The notes: a model not told the origin generated them from the letters alone. A DNA stretch of 64,000 nucleotides from Angelobacter sp036557225 (GCA_036557225.1 DATBHX010000107.1:11303-75302), one strand, 5' to 3'. Positions 15,383 to 24,573 are shown, counted from the first letter of the stretch. Made by a program: numbers and translations.

Positions 15383-16402
15383 GTATCGTTCCGCGAAGTA
15401 CGCGGCGTAGCACAAGGCGAGAAACACGGCTTCCAATCCCACAAACGCAACCAGGAAGCTGTTGTGGACGCGCAACAGCATTCTGTTGTCGGGACTCCAT
15501 TCGTTCACTGGACGCCGTATTTGCATGACGTGGTACAGATCGCGGGCGACCACCACAAAATAGCGCAGCAGAAGGAAATAAAATCCCACAGAAAAGACCA
15601 CCCAGAAGAGCGGCCCAACGCTGCCAAAGAGGCCGCTCAGGCCATAGGCGCTGCGGCTCAGTGCAATGTGCAAAAAAATCAGCAATACCAAATTCGGCCA
15701 GAGCCCTTCTGCGGCGGCGAAGTAGAGATAAAAATCGGTAATTCGTTTGGCCAGGCGGCTGCGCGAGAAGTCCCTCTGCCCACCCTTGCCGACTAAACCG
15801 GCAGCCAGCACCAGCGCCAGCGAGAAAACCAGCGGCGTTCCTGAATTTGCGATCGCCAGGGCCGCCTGCCGCGAGCGCAGCTTGTGTTCCTGCAGCGCTG
15901 CCCTCTCCTTATATTGCTCTTCCGATCTTTGCGACTCATCCAGCGCGCTGTTCAATGCCAGCAACGCCTCTTCCCGTGTCATCGGAGCATCTGAGAGATG
16001 TAGTTTGAATACATTCCTGGGCGAATGGGAGATCCTTGCAATCTCAGCCCGCGTGGCGGCGATGATCTCCTGCTGGCGCGTGATCTCGGTCTGCGCTGTT
16101 GTTTGCAGGGTCGTAATCTGGTCTTCCAACTTGCCGGCATGGCGCGTGATCTGCCAGTTCAGCAGGGCGGCAAAGAACGAAAGCAGCACCAGGCCCTGCA
16201 GCGCAAACATGCGTGGCGGAATCCAGCCCTCAAGCGCCGCTGTGCCAGCGTACGGCAGCAGCTCAACGTTCTTGTCGATTACACTCTTTTGCCGGAGAAA
16301 GGGAATGAAGCCAGGCTGCTGCCGCCACTGCAGCCGGATCTGGTCTTGTGGGGTAAGCGCTGCTTCCTCAAAGACCTGTTCGTCCTGATACACCGACTCC
16401 AT
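15374..16402 (-). CDS. Membrane protein with periplasmic or cytosolic coiled coil
   Basis: Unrecognised protein of 342 residues. A soluble N-terminus (1-65) with a Gln-rich stretch is followed by a helix (about 67-85). Next comes a long helical region (about 88-190) rich in Gln, Glu and Arg that should form a coiled coil. Then follow four or five hydrophobic segments: LVFSLALVLAAGLV, LWPNLVLLIFLHIAL, LFWVVFSVGFYFLLL and FLVAFVGLEAVFLALCYAAYF. No ribosome binding site is obvious. The gene converges on the decarboxylase gene and overlaps it by 9 bp. No function is proposed. Confidence 0.7.
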   Translation of the reverse strand: MESVYQDEQVFEEAALTPQDQIRLQWRQQPGFIPFLRQKSVIDKNVELLPYAGTAALEGWIPPRMFALQGLVLLSFFAALLNWQITRHAGKLEDQITTLQTTAQTEITRQQEIIAATRAEIARISHSPRNVFKLHLSDAPMTREEALLALNSALDESQRSEEQYKERAALQEHKLRSRQAALAIANSGTPLVFSLALVLAAGLVGKGGQRDFSRSRLAKRITDFYLYFAAAEGLWPNLVLLIFLHIALSRSAYGLSGLFGSVGPLFWVVFSVGFYFLLLRYFVVVARDLYHVMQIRRPVNEWSPDNRMLLRVHNSFLVAFVGLEAVFLALCYAAYFAERYLG

Positions 16403-16549
16403 CGTACTGGTCTGTGTAGCATAGTTTGAAAACCATCAACAAGCACCAGGAGTGCATGGGGCAGATGCACTGAGGGTCGCGGCCTTCTGCGGCCTGATGA
16501 CTTTAGCGGCCGGCCAGGGATCGAAGACTGGGAGAGAAACGACTCTGCG

Positions 16550-17698
16550 CTACTCCTGCGCCAGCGTGATTGCCGTTCCTCCTGCCGCGAGCGGAAACGG
16601 CGAACCCTTAGTCGCCTTCAGTACGCCGTTCGTTCCGATGCCAAACGTAGCAATGTCATGCGTGACCTGATCCGTTACGTACACAATTGTCGTATTCGGA
16701 TCGACGGCCACGGCTGATGGGCCGACTCCCCCGGTGGCAAACGGAGACCCAGTAACCGCGCCCAGCGCTCCGGTCTTGGAGTCGATAGCATATGCGGAAA
16801 CGCTGTTCGAGCCGTTATTGGCTGCAAACAGCAGGGCTCCCTGCGGATCAACCGCCAGTCCACTGGGTACCGATCCCGCGGGAAAAGGCGAGCCGTTGAT
16901 CGGCGTAAGCGCGCCGTTCTGTACAGCGAAGCCCAGCACGGCATTGCCGGCCGGGTTCGCGACATAGACAAAGCGTCCGCTGCTCTCGGCGACAATCGAG
17001 GTAGGCGTAACACCCGCTCCCGCAGAAAAAGGCGAGCCGGGCGCATAGCCCAGGACGCCTTTGGAATCGATCGTCAGGACCGCGATCGTTCCCTGCTGTG
17101 CGTTGGCGATGTACAGAAAATCTCCCTTGGGAGAGATGGCCATCGATTGCGGATTGACCACGATCGGCGGCGCGGGCGGAGCAGGCTGCTGCACGACCGG
17201 CGTGGTGCCGATCAGGTTCAAGCCGCCGCTGCCGGGATCGGCCGTAAAAGCCGTGATATCACCCGAGCCCTGGTTGGCGACAAAGATAAACGGATTCGTG
17301 GGCGACATGACGACCGCAATCGGCGTGGTTCCCGTATTGAAGATGTTGATCGGGTTCACCGGCGCTACCACGCTGCTGCTCACTGGCACTGAGAGTTCGC
17401 CGTTGCCGCGGTTGATTACCAGTTGCGTCAGGTTATTGCCGGCGGAGTTGGCGACGTATAGAAAATCGCCTGAAGTATGCACCGCCATCGCTGCGGGATT
17501 CGATCCGGCGGGAAAATTGGGAGCGCCCAGCGGCGTCAGCGTGCCATCACGCTGCGCCCGGAAGGCAAATACCTCATTGGTACCCACGCCGACCACGTAG
17601 GCAAACTGCTTGTGTCCGCTGGCGCAGCCCGACACCAGCATGCCGGGTACAACCATGGCTATAACGATGAATAAGGCCGATATGTTCCTCGCCTTCAT
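16550..17698 (-). CDS. Beta-propeller lipoprotein, lactonase/YVTN type
   Basis: The ATG at 17698 (AGGAG 7 nt upstream) gives 382 residues. A signal peptide ends in the lipobox LVSGC, so it should be a lipid-anchored envelope protein. The rest is made of propeller blades with the recurring pattern FLYVANSAGNNLTQ, FIFVANQGSGDIT, FLYIANAQQGTI, FVYVANPAGNAVLGF and LLFAANNGSNSVSAY. This matches the seven-bladed lactonase family, whose founding member is 6-phosphogluconolactonase. Exported members with this architecture usually lack demonstrated lactonase activity and may bind surfaces or proteins. The reading frame is intact. Confidence 0.82.
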   Translation of the reverse strand: MKARNISALFIVIAMVVPGMLVSGCASGHKQFAYVVGVGTNEVFAFRAQRDGTLTPLGAPNFPAGSNPAAMAVHTSGDFLYVANSAGNNLTQLVINRGNGELSVPVSSSVVAPVNPINIFNTGTTPIAVVMSPTNPFIFVANQGSGDITAFTADPGSGGLNLIGTTPVVQQPAPPAPPIVVNPQSMAISPKGDFLYIANAQQGTIAVLTIDSKGVLGYAPGSPFSAGAGVTPTSIVAESSGRFVYVANPAGNAVLGFAVQNGALTPINGSPFPAGSVPSGLAVDPQGALLFAANNGSNSVSAYAIDSKTGALGAVTGSPFATGGVGPSAVAVDPNTTIVYVTDQVTHDIATFGIGTNGVLKATKGSPFPLAAGGTAITLAQE

Positions 17699-17952
17699 TG
17701 ATTCTCCTAGTCTGCAAGAAAAAAGGGAGCTGGCAAAAGAATACATGAATTTGCAGGCCGCCCGCATCTGGCCCATCAGCCGTGGTCACTTCAGGCCAAA
17801 CATCGTGTGCATCCGAACAGGGAACGCCTTGAGCAGCAGGACTTGCGCCAGAAAACCCGAACGCGAGAGAAATCGCAGCGGGGAGCGACTTGCTACTCAG
17901 GATTGAATTCTTCCGGGGCCCAAAGGCAGCTAGATTCGCTTGCGGGCAGCCG

Positions 17953-18381
17953 TTATCGTTTCCCCTCGATCTTTGCCATCGCAATGACACCTGTCGTCAG
18001 TTTCCGAATATCAGGCACAGTAGGGGGAGCCTGAAAACTGGAGTTAACCAACAGGGCAGCATAGTCGCTACCAAGATGGGTCTGGCTATGCCAGCTCCCA
18101 TTTGCCTCGATATCCGTGTAGGGGGAGTCCGCATATGGCTGGACCCACCATTTTCCGCCGGCCAAGGCGTACAACACAATTCGGCAATCTTTGTCGTTGA
18201 GGTGCGTGACCTTGCCTGCAATCCTCTCCATCGCAGATTCCCCGCCTTTACCGGCATGCGGCACATCTGTGATCGAAACCTTGGGTATACCGCTCTGGGC
18301 AGCCGCCGGTAGCATTAAAACGAGCGCGGCAAGACCTATCATCCAATACCACATTGGAGCTTTCGATATCGTATCTTTCAT
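17953..18381 (-). CDS. Exported protein, paralogue of the neighbouring membrane protein's domain
   Basis: Unrecognised protein of 142 residues; the ATG at 18381 follows AAAGGAA. Residues 8-30 form a signal peptide or anchor ending in AAAQ. The mature part holds the block WWVQPYADSPYTDI, then GSWHSQTHLGSDYAALLV. The upstream gene's C-terminal domain has the same order of residues: YVQPREDQPFTPI, then NTWVSQTHRGELYYAFLV. The two genes are therefore tandem paralogues for this domain, 25 bp apart on the same strand. The domain is beta-rich, about 85 residues. No function is known to me. Confidence 0.65.
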   Translation of the reverse strand: MKDTISKAPMWYWMIGLAALVLMLPAAAQSGIPKVSITDVPHAGKGGESAMERIAGKVTHLNDKDCRIVLYALAGGKWWVQPYADSPYTDIEANGSWHSQTHLGSDYAALLVNSSFQAPPTVPDIRKLTTGVIAMAKIEGKR

Positions 18382-18406
18382 GATCGTTCCTTTGTCGTTA
18401 GCACGT

Positions 18407-19054
18407 TTAATGGGTGGCATCGCGGGCAATCACGTCCTTATCGTCAGCCGGCAGAACACCTTGTGTGGGATTGAAGTCCCTGGTAACCAGGAACGCATAG
18501 TACAGCTCGCCCCGATGCGTCTGACTCACCCATGTGTTGTTAAGAATCGGTGTGAACGGTTGGTCTTCTCTTGGCTGGACATAGCTTTGGTTGTTGCGAA
18601 TTACAAAGATAACTACCCTATAGTTTGAGCTTGGCGGCACGCCAGTGACCGTCCCCTCGATGATTTGAGTTTCCTCTGGATCTGAGGTGATAAAAGATGG
18701 AAGCTTGGTAATCTTGATCGCAGGGTGCGTACCGGCATCCCTACCGCTGGATGCTTGCGAAACTACGATGATCGCAGCGCCAAAGATGACAATCACGGCA
18801 AAAAGCAGGAGGAGAAGCAGGGCCTTGGGCAGGAATGCCTTATTCTTCTCTGAGAAGTATGCCACGATACCGATTGTGGTGACACCAAAGGCAAAAATCA
18901 GCAGTGCGAGCCTGAGATAGAACGCATGGGTCTCACTGAGCCCACCTTTTGACTCCAGGAAATCTGAGCGGCCCGTAACTACCAGAAACGCGCCGATAGC
19001 AATGCCCGCTAGGCCGGCTATCTTGCCGAAATTAGCAACCCAACGTCCGTCCAT
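18407..19054 (-). CDS. Three-helix membrane protein with exported paralogous domain
   Basis: Unrecognised protein of 215 residues. It has three hydrophobic segments (about 10-26, 43-65 and 74-99), then a soluble C-terminal domain of about 110 residues. That domain contains IEGTVTGV, YVQPREDQPFTPI and TWVSQTHRGELYYAFLV and matches the whole mature part of the protein encoded just downstream. The transmembrane part would display the domain outside the cytoplasm. The DNA here is less GC-rich than that of its neighbours, which could mean recent acquisition. Co-transcription with the 17953 gene is likely from the 25-bp spacing. Confidence 0.65.
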   Translation of the reverse strand: MDGRWVANFGKIAGLAGIAIGAFLVVTGRSDFLESKGGLSETHAFYLRLALLIFAFGVTTIGIVAYFSEKNKAFLPKALLLLLLFAVIVIFGAAIIVVSQASSGRDAGTHPAIKITKLPSFITSDPEETQIIEGTVTGVPPSSNYRVVIFVIRNNQSYVQPREDQPFTPILNNTWVSQTHRGELYYAFLVTRDFNPTQGVLPADDKDVIARDATH

Positions 19055-19177
19055 CTTTCTCTTGCCTTATTTATGGCGAAGAATACTACCATATCGAATC
19101 TCGAACCTTCCTGGAGATTCTTGGCAGCTAGAAGCTTGGCCTATCCTACTTGTCTATGCGCACATGCCCTCAGACGC

Positions 19178-19200
19178 AAAAATCCCGCCTTGCGGCGGGA
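19178..19200 (-). terminator. Terminator of the TPR gene
   Basis: Minus strand TCCCGCC-gcaa-GGCGGGA followed by TTTTT, 42 bp past the TPR stop. It is a compact, textbook rho-independent terminator. Confidence 0.9.
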
Positions 19201-19241
19201 CCTTTGGCTCATCGAACTGGCTTGGCTTGCGGCTTTAGTGC

Positions 19242-20738
19242 TTATTTCAAATACTTCGCCCGCGGGTCGAGCGCGGGGTTGGTCTTAGCGGCCAGGGCGG
19301 CACGTTGTTTGCGGAACTCCGGCACTACGACGGCCTGCTCAATCAGCGGAACGTTGAGCGCGGCCAGTTTGGCTCCCAGACGCCGGGCGTTGCCCTCCTG
19401 TCCGTTCTTTTCATAGGCCAGGATCAGGCTGCGCATGGAGATGGCGTTGGAATCGTCTTCCTCAAGGTGGCTGACGGCGTCAGCGTAGTTGCCTTCGCCC
19501 ATGGCTTTGGCCCCAGCAGCGGCGTGCATGGCGGTCTCGATCAGGCCATCAGCGCCGTTGTTGGCTGCCAGCTCTTCCAACTGCTTGAATGCAGTGGCAG
19601 CGACTTCTTTGTTGTTGTCCTGCAGGGCGCGCTCCACGCGGGTGCGCAGCACTGCCGCCAGTTCCTCATTCAACAGCGATTGCGGAACTTTATGATCTTC
19701 CTTCAGCACGGCCTCGGCCTTGGCCAGCAGGCGCAGTGAAGCAGCACCTTCAATCTGGTACAGCGACATGCTACGATAAGCTTCGGCTTCGAGGTTGGCG
19801 AAATCTTTTTCGTGGGCTTGCTGGGCGACGGCGTTGAACGCGTTGTCTGCGCCGGCCAGATTGCCTTCACGCACGTAGCTTGCCGCCGACTGCAATGACC
19901 ACAGCACCTTCTGCACCGGCGAGCCGCTGGCGATCGCTTTGGCATATTCTTCCCGCGCGCGTTCTTCCTGGCCCATCAGAGCGTAGGTATCGCCCAGGCC
20001 AAGCTGTGACTCATGGAAGCTGGGATCGATCTTGAGCGACATGCGATAGTGCGCCAGCGCATCTTCAAACCGTCCGGCCATGCGCGAGATTTCCGCGAAT
20101 GTATCTTGCGGGTTCGGCTCGTTGGGGACCAGTTCGGTGTAGTGCTTGATGTTGGCAAAGGCCTTGTCAAAGTTGCCCATGCGCGCGTAGCAATACGCGG
20201 CTTCGTTGTAGGCATCGGCAAATTTGGGATCGATCTGCATGACGCGCTCAAACATGGCGACGGCGCGCTGCGACTGATTGTGGTCCACCAGGAGCCACCA
20301 GCCGGCCAGCCAGTGCAGATGCTTGTCATGCGGATATTTTTCCAGGGCTTCGTTCATCGCCTGGATGGCGGGAAGGGAGCGGCCCTGGCTTGAGTTGGCC
20401 AGCCAGTCAATAATCAGCCCTTCTTCCGCGTTGGCGTTGGCGCGCGTGGCCAGTGCCTTGTCGCGCTCCGCGACCTGCTCGGTCGGGTCCTGCGAGAAGA
20501 ACATGATCACGATGTGTCCGAGTGCGAATTGCGGATCGGCCTTCACGGCATTGCGAAAGTTCGCCAGGCCGTCTTCGGTGTGCAGCATCTCCATCTTTTC
20601 CATGCCCTTTTCAAAGAAGACATGCGCCTGAGGCGACTTGGTGGAGATATGCATGCCCGTTGGCGTGTCATGGGCAATGGCCAACGTGCAGAAAGCGAAC
20701 AGCGCCGGAAGTAGAATGCGAAGCTTGCTGGACCCCAT
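19242..20738 (-). CDS. Secreted tetratricopeptide-repeat protein
   Basis: Protein of 498 residues with a signal peptide (about 1-22). AAGGAG lies 9 nt before the ATG. TPR helices are recognisable through the chain, for example FERVMQIDPKFADAYNEAAYCYARMGNFDKAFANI and the following ALAHYRMSLKIDPSFHESQLGLGDTYALMGQEERAREEYAKAI, quoted here only by their typical A-Y/G-D-P spacing. The protein should act as a periplasmic scaffold; no catalytic motif is present. It follows the PstS-like gene by 68 bp on the same strand and ends at a clear terminator, so the two probably form an operon. Confidence 0.82.
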   Translation of the reverse strand: MGSSKLRILLPALFAFCTLAIAHDTPTGMHISTKSPQAHVFFEKGMEKMEMLHTEDGLANFRNAVKADPQFALGHIVIMFFSQDPTEQVAERDKALATRANANAEEGLIIDWLANSSQGRSLPAIQAMNEALEKYPHDKHLHWLAGWWLLVDHNQSQRAVAMFERVMQIDPKFADAYNEAAYCYARMGNFDKAFANIKHYTELVPNEPNPQDTFAEISRMAGRFEDALAHYRMSLKIDPSFHESQLGLGDTYALMGQEERAREEYAKAIASGSPVQKVLWSLQSAASYVREGNLAGADNAFNAVAQQAHEKDFANLEAEAYRSMSLYQIEGAASLRLLAKAEAVLKEDHKVPQSLLNEELAAVLRTRVERALQDNNKEVAATAFKQLEELAANNGADGLIETAMHAAAGAKAMGEGNYADAVSHLEEDDSNAISMRSLILAYEKNGQEGNARRLGAKLAALNVPLIEQAVVVPEFRKQRAALAAKTNPALDPRAKYLK

Positions 20739-20806
20739 TGTGAAAACTCCTTATGACCGCTTGCTGCCCGGCAGTGCTTTTCCACGGCTGCCACGCAGGC
20801 TTTGAG

Positions 20807-21262
20807 TTAGTTGCCCTTGAGGTAATATCCCTGCTCCAGGGGAAGCTTGCCGTCCACCTTGAGCACGTTGACGCGACCGTTAATGGAGTAAACATCCACC
20901 AGTCCTACCGCGCCGGGAATGGATTCCACCGATTTCAACAGCTCATCTTCCGAGCGCACCATGATGACGCCGCTCGAATGCGCGGCCAGCAGAGCTTTAA
21001 ACTCGTCCGGCTGCATGTGGTAGAGCTTCTGGATCGCAGTTTGCATTTCCGGTGTAGAAGGATCGCGCAGCACCAGGATCACGGGCCGGCCGTCGGGCCA
21101 TTTGTGATTGTCAAACTTGAATACCTTGGTCAATTCGGCCGCCGACAATCCACCCGTGCTGTTGGTCTTGTCAACTATTACCGCCAGCTGCTTGGCTTCA
21201 GACGAAGCTCCCAGGCTTGCAGCCAGCAAAAGCAAGACGCAAATACGGCTTCCTATCTTCAT
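20807..21262 (-). CDS. Short periplasmic PstS-like (phosphate-binding fold) protein
   Basis: Protein of 151 residues with a signal peptide (about 1-22). The mature sequence fits the small PBP-like group related to PstS: LAVIVDKTNSTGGLSAAEL, FDNHKWPDGRPVILVLRD, and a C-terminal SIPGAVGLVDVYSINGRV. That last block matches the 'GAIGYV' segment of phosphate-binding proteins. It is only about half the length of a true transporter subunit, so it probably forms one lobe, and no ABC transporter genes are nearby. Its role may be ligand sensing with the downstream TPR protein. The ribosome binding site is weak. Confidence 0.7.
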   Translation of the reverse strand: MKIGSRICVLLLLAASLGASSEAKQLAVIVDKTNSTGGLSAAELTKVFKFDNHKWPDGRPVILVLRDPSTPEMQTAIQKLYHMQPDEFKALLAAHSSGVIMVRSEDELLKSVESIPGAVGLVDVYSINGRVNVLKVDGKLPLEQGYYLKGN

Positions 21263-21818
21263 GACAAGGGAGTCTATGCCGAAATGGAAAAGACAATAAG
21301 ATTACTGAGGTAATAGGTGCTTTAGTTGCTATAGGTTGGAAAGACCTGAGAGCGGGTTTCGGGCCCGACGAGCGACGGCCGGGGGCTGCAGAAACTCGCA
21401 GTTTACCGAGCGAATCGCACGCTTCAGCGAAGATTTCGTGATGATTTCCCGCCTTACCTACTTCCCAGCAGCCGTAATCCGTGTCATATTGGTTTTGCAG
21501 AGGCGCATGTCCCGATGATGAAACGAACCAATCTCGATCTGCATAGACAATCGACGCCGGAACCCCGGCACGATTGCTATTGGGCGGCGTCCGCGCTATT
21601 TCAATAAGCGCTCCTTCTTTCAAGCCTCTGCAAATCAGCGTCGCCAGATAAGCAAAAACGTGTCTTGACCGTGATCTTCACGGCCGCCGGACGTCTTGAT
21701 GCGCGAAAGACGCTGCAATTTCAATCATCGCAGTGTGACCGGTCACGGTCATGGTGCGCTGTGCTTCGCTCTCTACGTGAAGCGGAGCGACTTGGAAAGA
21801 AGGAGTATGAGATCGGAC
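21263..21818. other. Noncoding or unresolved region between divergent genes
   Basis: About 550 bp between the PstS-like and the 21819 genes. A minus-strand frame (21198-21623) overlaps the start of the PstS-like gene out of frame and shows no family pattern. I regard the region as regulatory or decayed sequence. Confidence 0.4.
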
Positions 21819-22553
21819 ATGAAGAAGGTCGTGGTGGAGCGGCCGCGTGGGCAGTCGTCTGTGCCGAACCGCAAGTTCGGCGCGCGCCTGCGCTATATTC
21901 CCGGCCACGACTATGAAGAGCAACCGAAGCGCGTGGGCATTTCCGCCTCGTATCGCGACTACGGCTACTCCGCGAAATGGTTTACCGACGTTTTGGGACC
22001 TCTGCAGAGATTCCTGCGGAGAAGCGTCGGCCGGCCATGGAACGATGTTTACAGTGAGATGTGCGCCAGCCTGGATAAACGCAAGACCACCGGCCAGCAC
22101 ATTTTTGACCACGTGAAGGATATGGTTACTGCAAATTGCTTCATGGGAGCCAACGGAAAAGTTTGCCATTTGCGTTGGGGAAGGGACCAGGTCGAAGTGG
22201 AGGAACTGTATGTTCATCCACAAACCGGGCTGCTTTGCTGGGCTGAACCGCCTAATCAACGTGAGCTCAAACGCCGGCGACTGCTGGCGGAAGAGGTCAC
22301 GTGGCTTGCCAGTGACAATGAAGTCGGGTTCCGCAAGCATGACGGAATCTGGTATCGCGTGACTTTCAAGCACGTATACGTTTACCGGCGCCAGGAGCCG
22401 CCGAAAGTCCGAGACATCTTTCTTAAGAAAGATATCTGGCTTGGCTGCGGCTGGAACCTGGTGCTGCTGGCAAAGAAGCAATGCAATCGCGAGGAGCTCA
22501 AAAGAGTGCGCTACCTGCTGCAGGAGCGCGAACGGAGGATCAAAAATCGATAA
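21819..22553 (+). CDS. Conserved hypothetical protein (MKKVVVERPR family)
   Basis: Protein of 244 residues from the ATG at 21819; an alternative ATG at 21807 sits too close to AAGGAG. It opens MKKVVVERPRG and continues with GPLQRFLRRSVGRPWNDVYSE and TGQHIFDHVKDMV. I recall this order from a family of uncharacterised proteins common in Acidobacteriota and Planctomycetota, but no function is established. The chain is basic with many Arg and Lys, has no signal peptide or membrane segment, and could bind nucleic acid. The start of the longer frame upstream (from 21696) is poor in quality. The minus-strand frame over the same DNA is a shadow. Confidence 0.72.
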   Translation: MKKVVVERPRGQSSVPNRKFGARLRYIPGHDYEEQPKRVGISASYRDYGYSAKWFTDVLGPLQRFLRRSVGRPWNDVYSEMCASLDKRKTTGQHIFDHVKDMVTANCFMGANGKVCHLRWGRDQVEVEELYVHPQTGLLCWAEPPNQRELKRRRLLAEEVTWLASDNEVGFRKHDGIWYRVTFKHVYVYRRQEPPKVRDIFLKKDIWLGCGWNLVLLAKKQCNREELKRVRYLLQERERRIKNR

Positions 22554-22600
22554 CCGGTTTGCCGGTGGCGAAGAACACAGCTACTTCGGGACAGCTAAAT

Positions 22601-22671
22601 CGCCGCAGATAACGCAGATTGACGCTGATTTCAATTTACTAATCAGCGTTTCTCATTGCCTATCTGCGGCG
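22601..22671. terminator. Long inverted repeat between convergent genes
   Basis: Outer arms CGCCGCAGATA (22601-22611) and TATCTGCGGCG (22661-22671) are perfect. Inner arms ACGCTGATT (22622-22630) and AATCAGCGT (22641-22649) are also perfect. It sits exactly between the two convergent stops and may serve both strands. It lacks a clear T-run, so it may equally be a dispersed palindromic element. Confidence 0.5.
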
Positions 22672-22675
22672 AATC

Positions 22676-23815
22676 TTATTTCTGCGCCGGCTTTTGTTCC
22701 ACGGGCGCAGGCGTTGCCGGCGGCTTATGGAACTTTGCGTCGTCGACCGGCACGTTCTGCTGCACGTCGCTCACCTTGATGGTGAAGCGGCCCAGCGGGC
22801 GCGCCACGGTCCACTGGAAAGGGATCTTCACGCCGCCCTCACTGCGATAGTCGGTGTAATCCACCTGCGTGGGGTTGCGCCCCAGCGGCGTTTCCGAATA
22901 GCGCACAGTGCGCAGGAGCAGGCCGGACTCTTTATCAAAAAAGAAGCGCAGCGGCGGCTTGCCGGGTTTGTTGCCGATCAGCTGATACACTTCGTGGCCG
23001 CCGATTTTATCGGGTGCTGGGCGCACAAAGAACTGGGTAAACATGTTCTTCATTTCCACCGGCAGATAAAACGCTGCGTCGAAGCTGATGAGTTCGGCCT
23101 CCTGCGCGGTCATGTCGCGCGTCTCCCTGCCTCCGGGAATGCCCAGCCAGCCGCCATGACCGTCATAGGCGGTAATGGAATCGCCATTTGCCAATTGCAC
23201 CGAAGAGACCCGCTTGTTCGGGGCCTTGGCCACGATGGTCACAGGAAATTGTTCGCCGCCGAAAGAGATGGTCCCTTTCGACACCCGGCTGGTAATCTTC
23301 TGCACCGCGTCAGCGCCCCCGACGGCCTGCAGATACTTATCCAGGATCTGGTCGGCTGAAGGCAGCTCCGGCCTGGCTCCCTGGCCGCGCGCTGCTTCCG
23401 CGGGCTTAGGCTCTTCGTCGGCGACGGCGGGAATGGCCGCGGGTTCATGAGCGCCGTGGTGGCAGGAGTTGCAGGTGATTCTCTGATCGCCTTCAAAATG
23501 GTCCTTGTTGATGGCCATCTGCATCGTGATCATCTTGCGCGCCATCAGCTTGGATTTCTTGTCGTCTTTTTCAAACGCGTTCTGCACATGGCAGAACTCG
23601 CACTGAACGCCCAGTGAACTGGCGATGAACTGCATGGACGGCTGCAACTGGTCAGCCGGTATTCCTTTTAATACCTGGATGTTCTTGAAGACCTGCTCCG
23701 CGGTTTTGCCGGAATCGGCAGCAGGATTCTGCGCGCCCGCGCGATTCACCGCCGCTGCCAATGCAGCGGCCAGAATAAAAATGATCAAAAGGACGTGAAG
23801 CCGGGTCTTCGTCAT
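22676..23815 (-). CDS. Exported two-haem c-type cytochrome, reaction-centre-cytochrome-like
   Basis: Protein of 379 residues with a signal peptide (about 1-28, ending AGAQ). AGGAG lies 9 nt before the ATG. The N-terminal domain has two haem-binding motifs, CEFCH and CNSCH, about 40 residues apart, in the order seen in the photosynthetic-reaction-centre cytochrome c subunit family. Met-rich helices between them (MARKMITMQMAI) could supply axial ligands. A Pro/Ala linker leads to a C-terminal domain of about 200 residues, rich in beta strands, which resembles an outer-membrane lipoprotein-sorting (LolA-like) fold. No photosynthesis genes are nearby. The family name reflects ancestry; electron transfer in the periplasm is the likely role. 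Confidence 0.82.
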   Translation of the reverse strand: MTKTRLHVLLIIFILAAALAAAVNRAGAQNPAADSGKTAEQVFKNIQVLKGIPADQLQPSMQFIASSLGVQCEFCHVQNAFEKDDKKSKLMARKMITMQMAINKDHFEGDQRITCNSCHHGAHEPAAIPAVADEEPKPAEAARGQGARPELPSADQILDKYLQAVGGADAVQKITSRVSKGTISFGGEQFPVTIVAKAPNKRVSSVQLANGDSITAYDGHGGWLGIPGGRETRDMTAQEAELISFDAAFYLPVEMKNMFTQFFVRPAPDKIGGHEVYQLIGNKPGKPPLRFFFDKESGLLLRTVRYSETPLGRNPTQVDYTDYRSEGGVKIPFQWTVARPLGRFTIKVSDVQQNVPVDDAKFHKPPATPAPVEQKPAQK

Positions 23816-23948
23816 TCGCTCTCTCTCCTGAACAGAAAGGGGGAAGTGTAAACCATCTTTGCTGTGAATTGAAGTTATTGTTGGAGATATGTCGGGCCAA
23901 TTTGAAATTCTTCAGCGAATGCGCAAGATGTTGCAAAGGGCCGTTGCA

Positions 23949-24557
23949 TCAGCGCATGGGCTTCTGCAGCGCCGCTGTAATCTCCGTGAGGGATTTGTCT
24001 TTCCAGTGACGAGTATAGTTTTCCACCGTCATCAGTGTGCGCGGATACATGCGGTCAACGTACATGGCGCCGCCCAGATGATCGATTTCATGCTGTAGGA
24101 TGCGCGCGTACCAGCCGCTGGCTTCAATCACATTCGGCTCGCCTTTTTCGTCAAGGCATTCCACGCGGACTCTTCTCGCGCGCGGCACGAGCGCCATCAG
24201 ATTGGCCAGGCTCAGGCAGCCTTCAAAGAACTCAACCTGTTCGTCGCCAAGCAGAGTCAATTTCGGATTGATCATCACGTGGAACGGCACGACCTTGCGC
24301 TCGCGATCAGCGAGCTGCTCCGGCGTCCAGTCCTTGGTATAGTCCGGGCGGTCTTCAATTATCGCGAGCTGAATACCCTGCCCGATCTGCGGCGCCGCCA
24401 GCCCAACGCCCGGCGCGGCATACATGGCCTCTTTCATCTGCTGGATCAGTTCACGGATCTCGCGACTGCGAATCTCATTCGGCCGCAAGGGACGAGCGGC
24501 TTTGCGCAGCACCGGCTCTCCGGCTTGAACGATGGTGAGGGGCATAGGGACGGACAT
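23949..24557 (-). CDS. def: Peptide deformylase (long form)
   Basis: Removes the N-formyl group from new proteins. The 202-residue protein has all three motifs: GVGLAAPQIG, EGCLS (metal Cys) and QHEIDHLGG (HExxH, metal His pair and catalytic Glu). It has an insertion between motifs 1 and 2 (WTPEQLADRERK). The final motif has Gly where many deformylases have Asn (HLNG). It is the second deformylase in the window; the other (46253-46765) lies with fmt and is probably the housekeeping copy. This one stands alone, so redundancy, or a role under other conditions, is likely. Confidence 0.9.
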   Translation of the reverse strand: MSVPMPLTIVQAGEPVLRKAARPLRPNEIRSREIRELIQQMKEAMYAAPGVGLAAPQIGQGIQLAIIEDRPDYTKDWTPEQLADRERKVVPFHVMINPKLTLLGDEQVEFFEGCLSLANLMALVPRARRVRVECLDEKGEPNVIEASGWYARILQHEIDHLGGAMYVDRMYPRTLMTVENYTRHWKDKSLTEITAALQKPMR

Positions 24558-24573
24558 TGTACATGGGAAAGAG

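Noticed and set aside
21678..22481. 267-codon minus-strand frame
   Set aside because: Antisense to the MKKVVVERPR family gene, which has the better composition and start.
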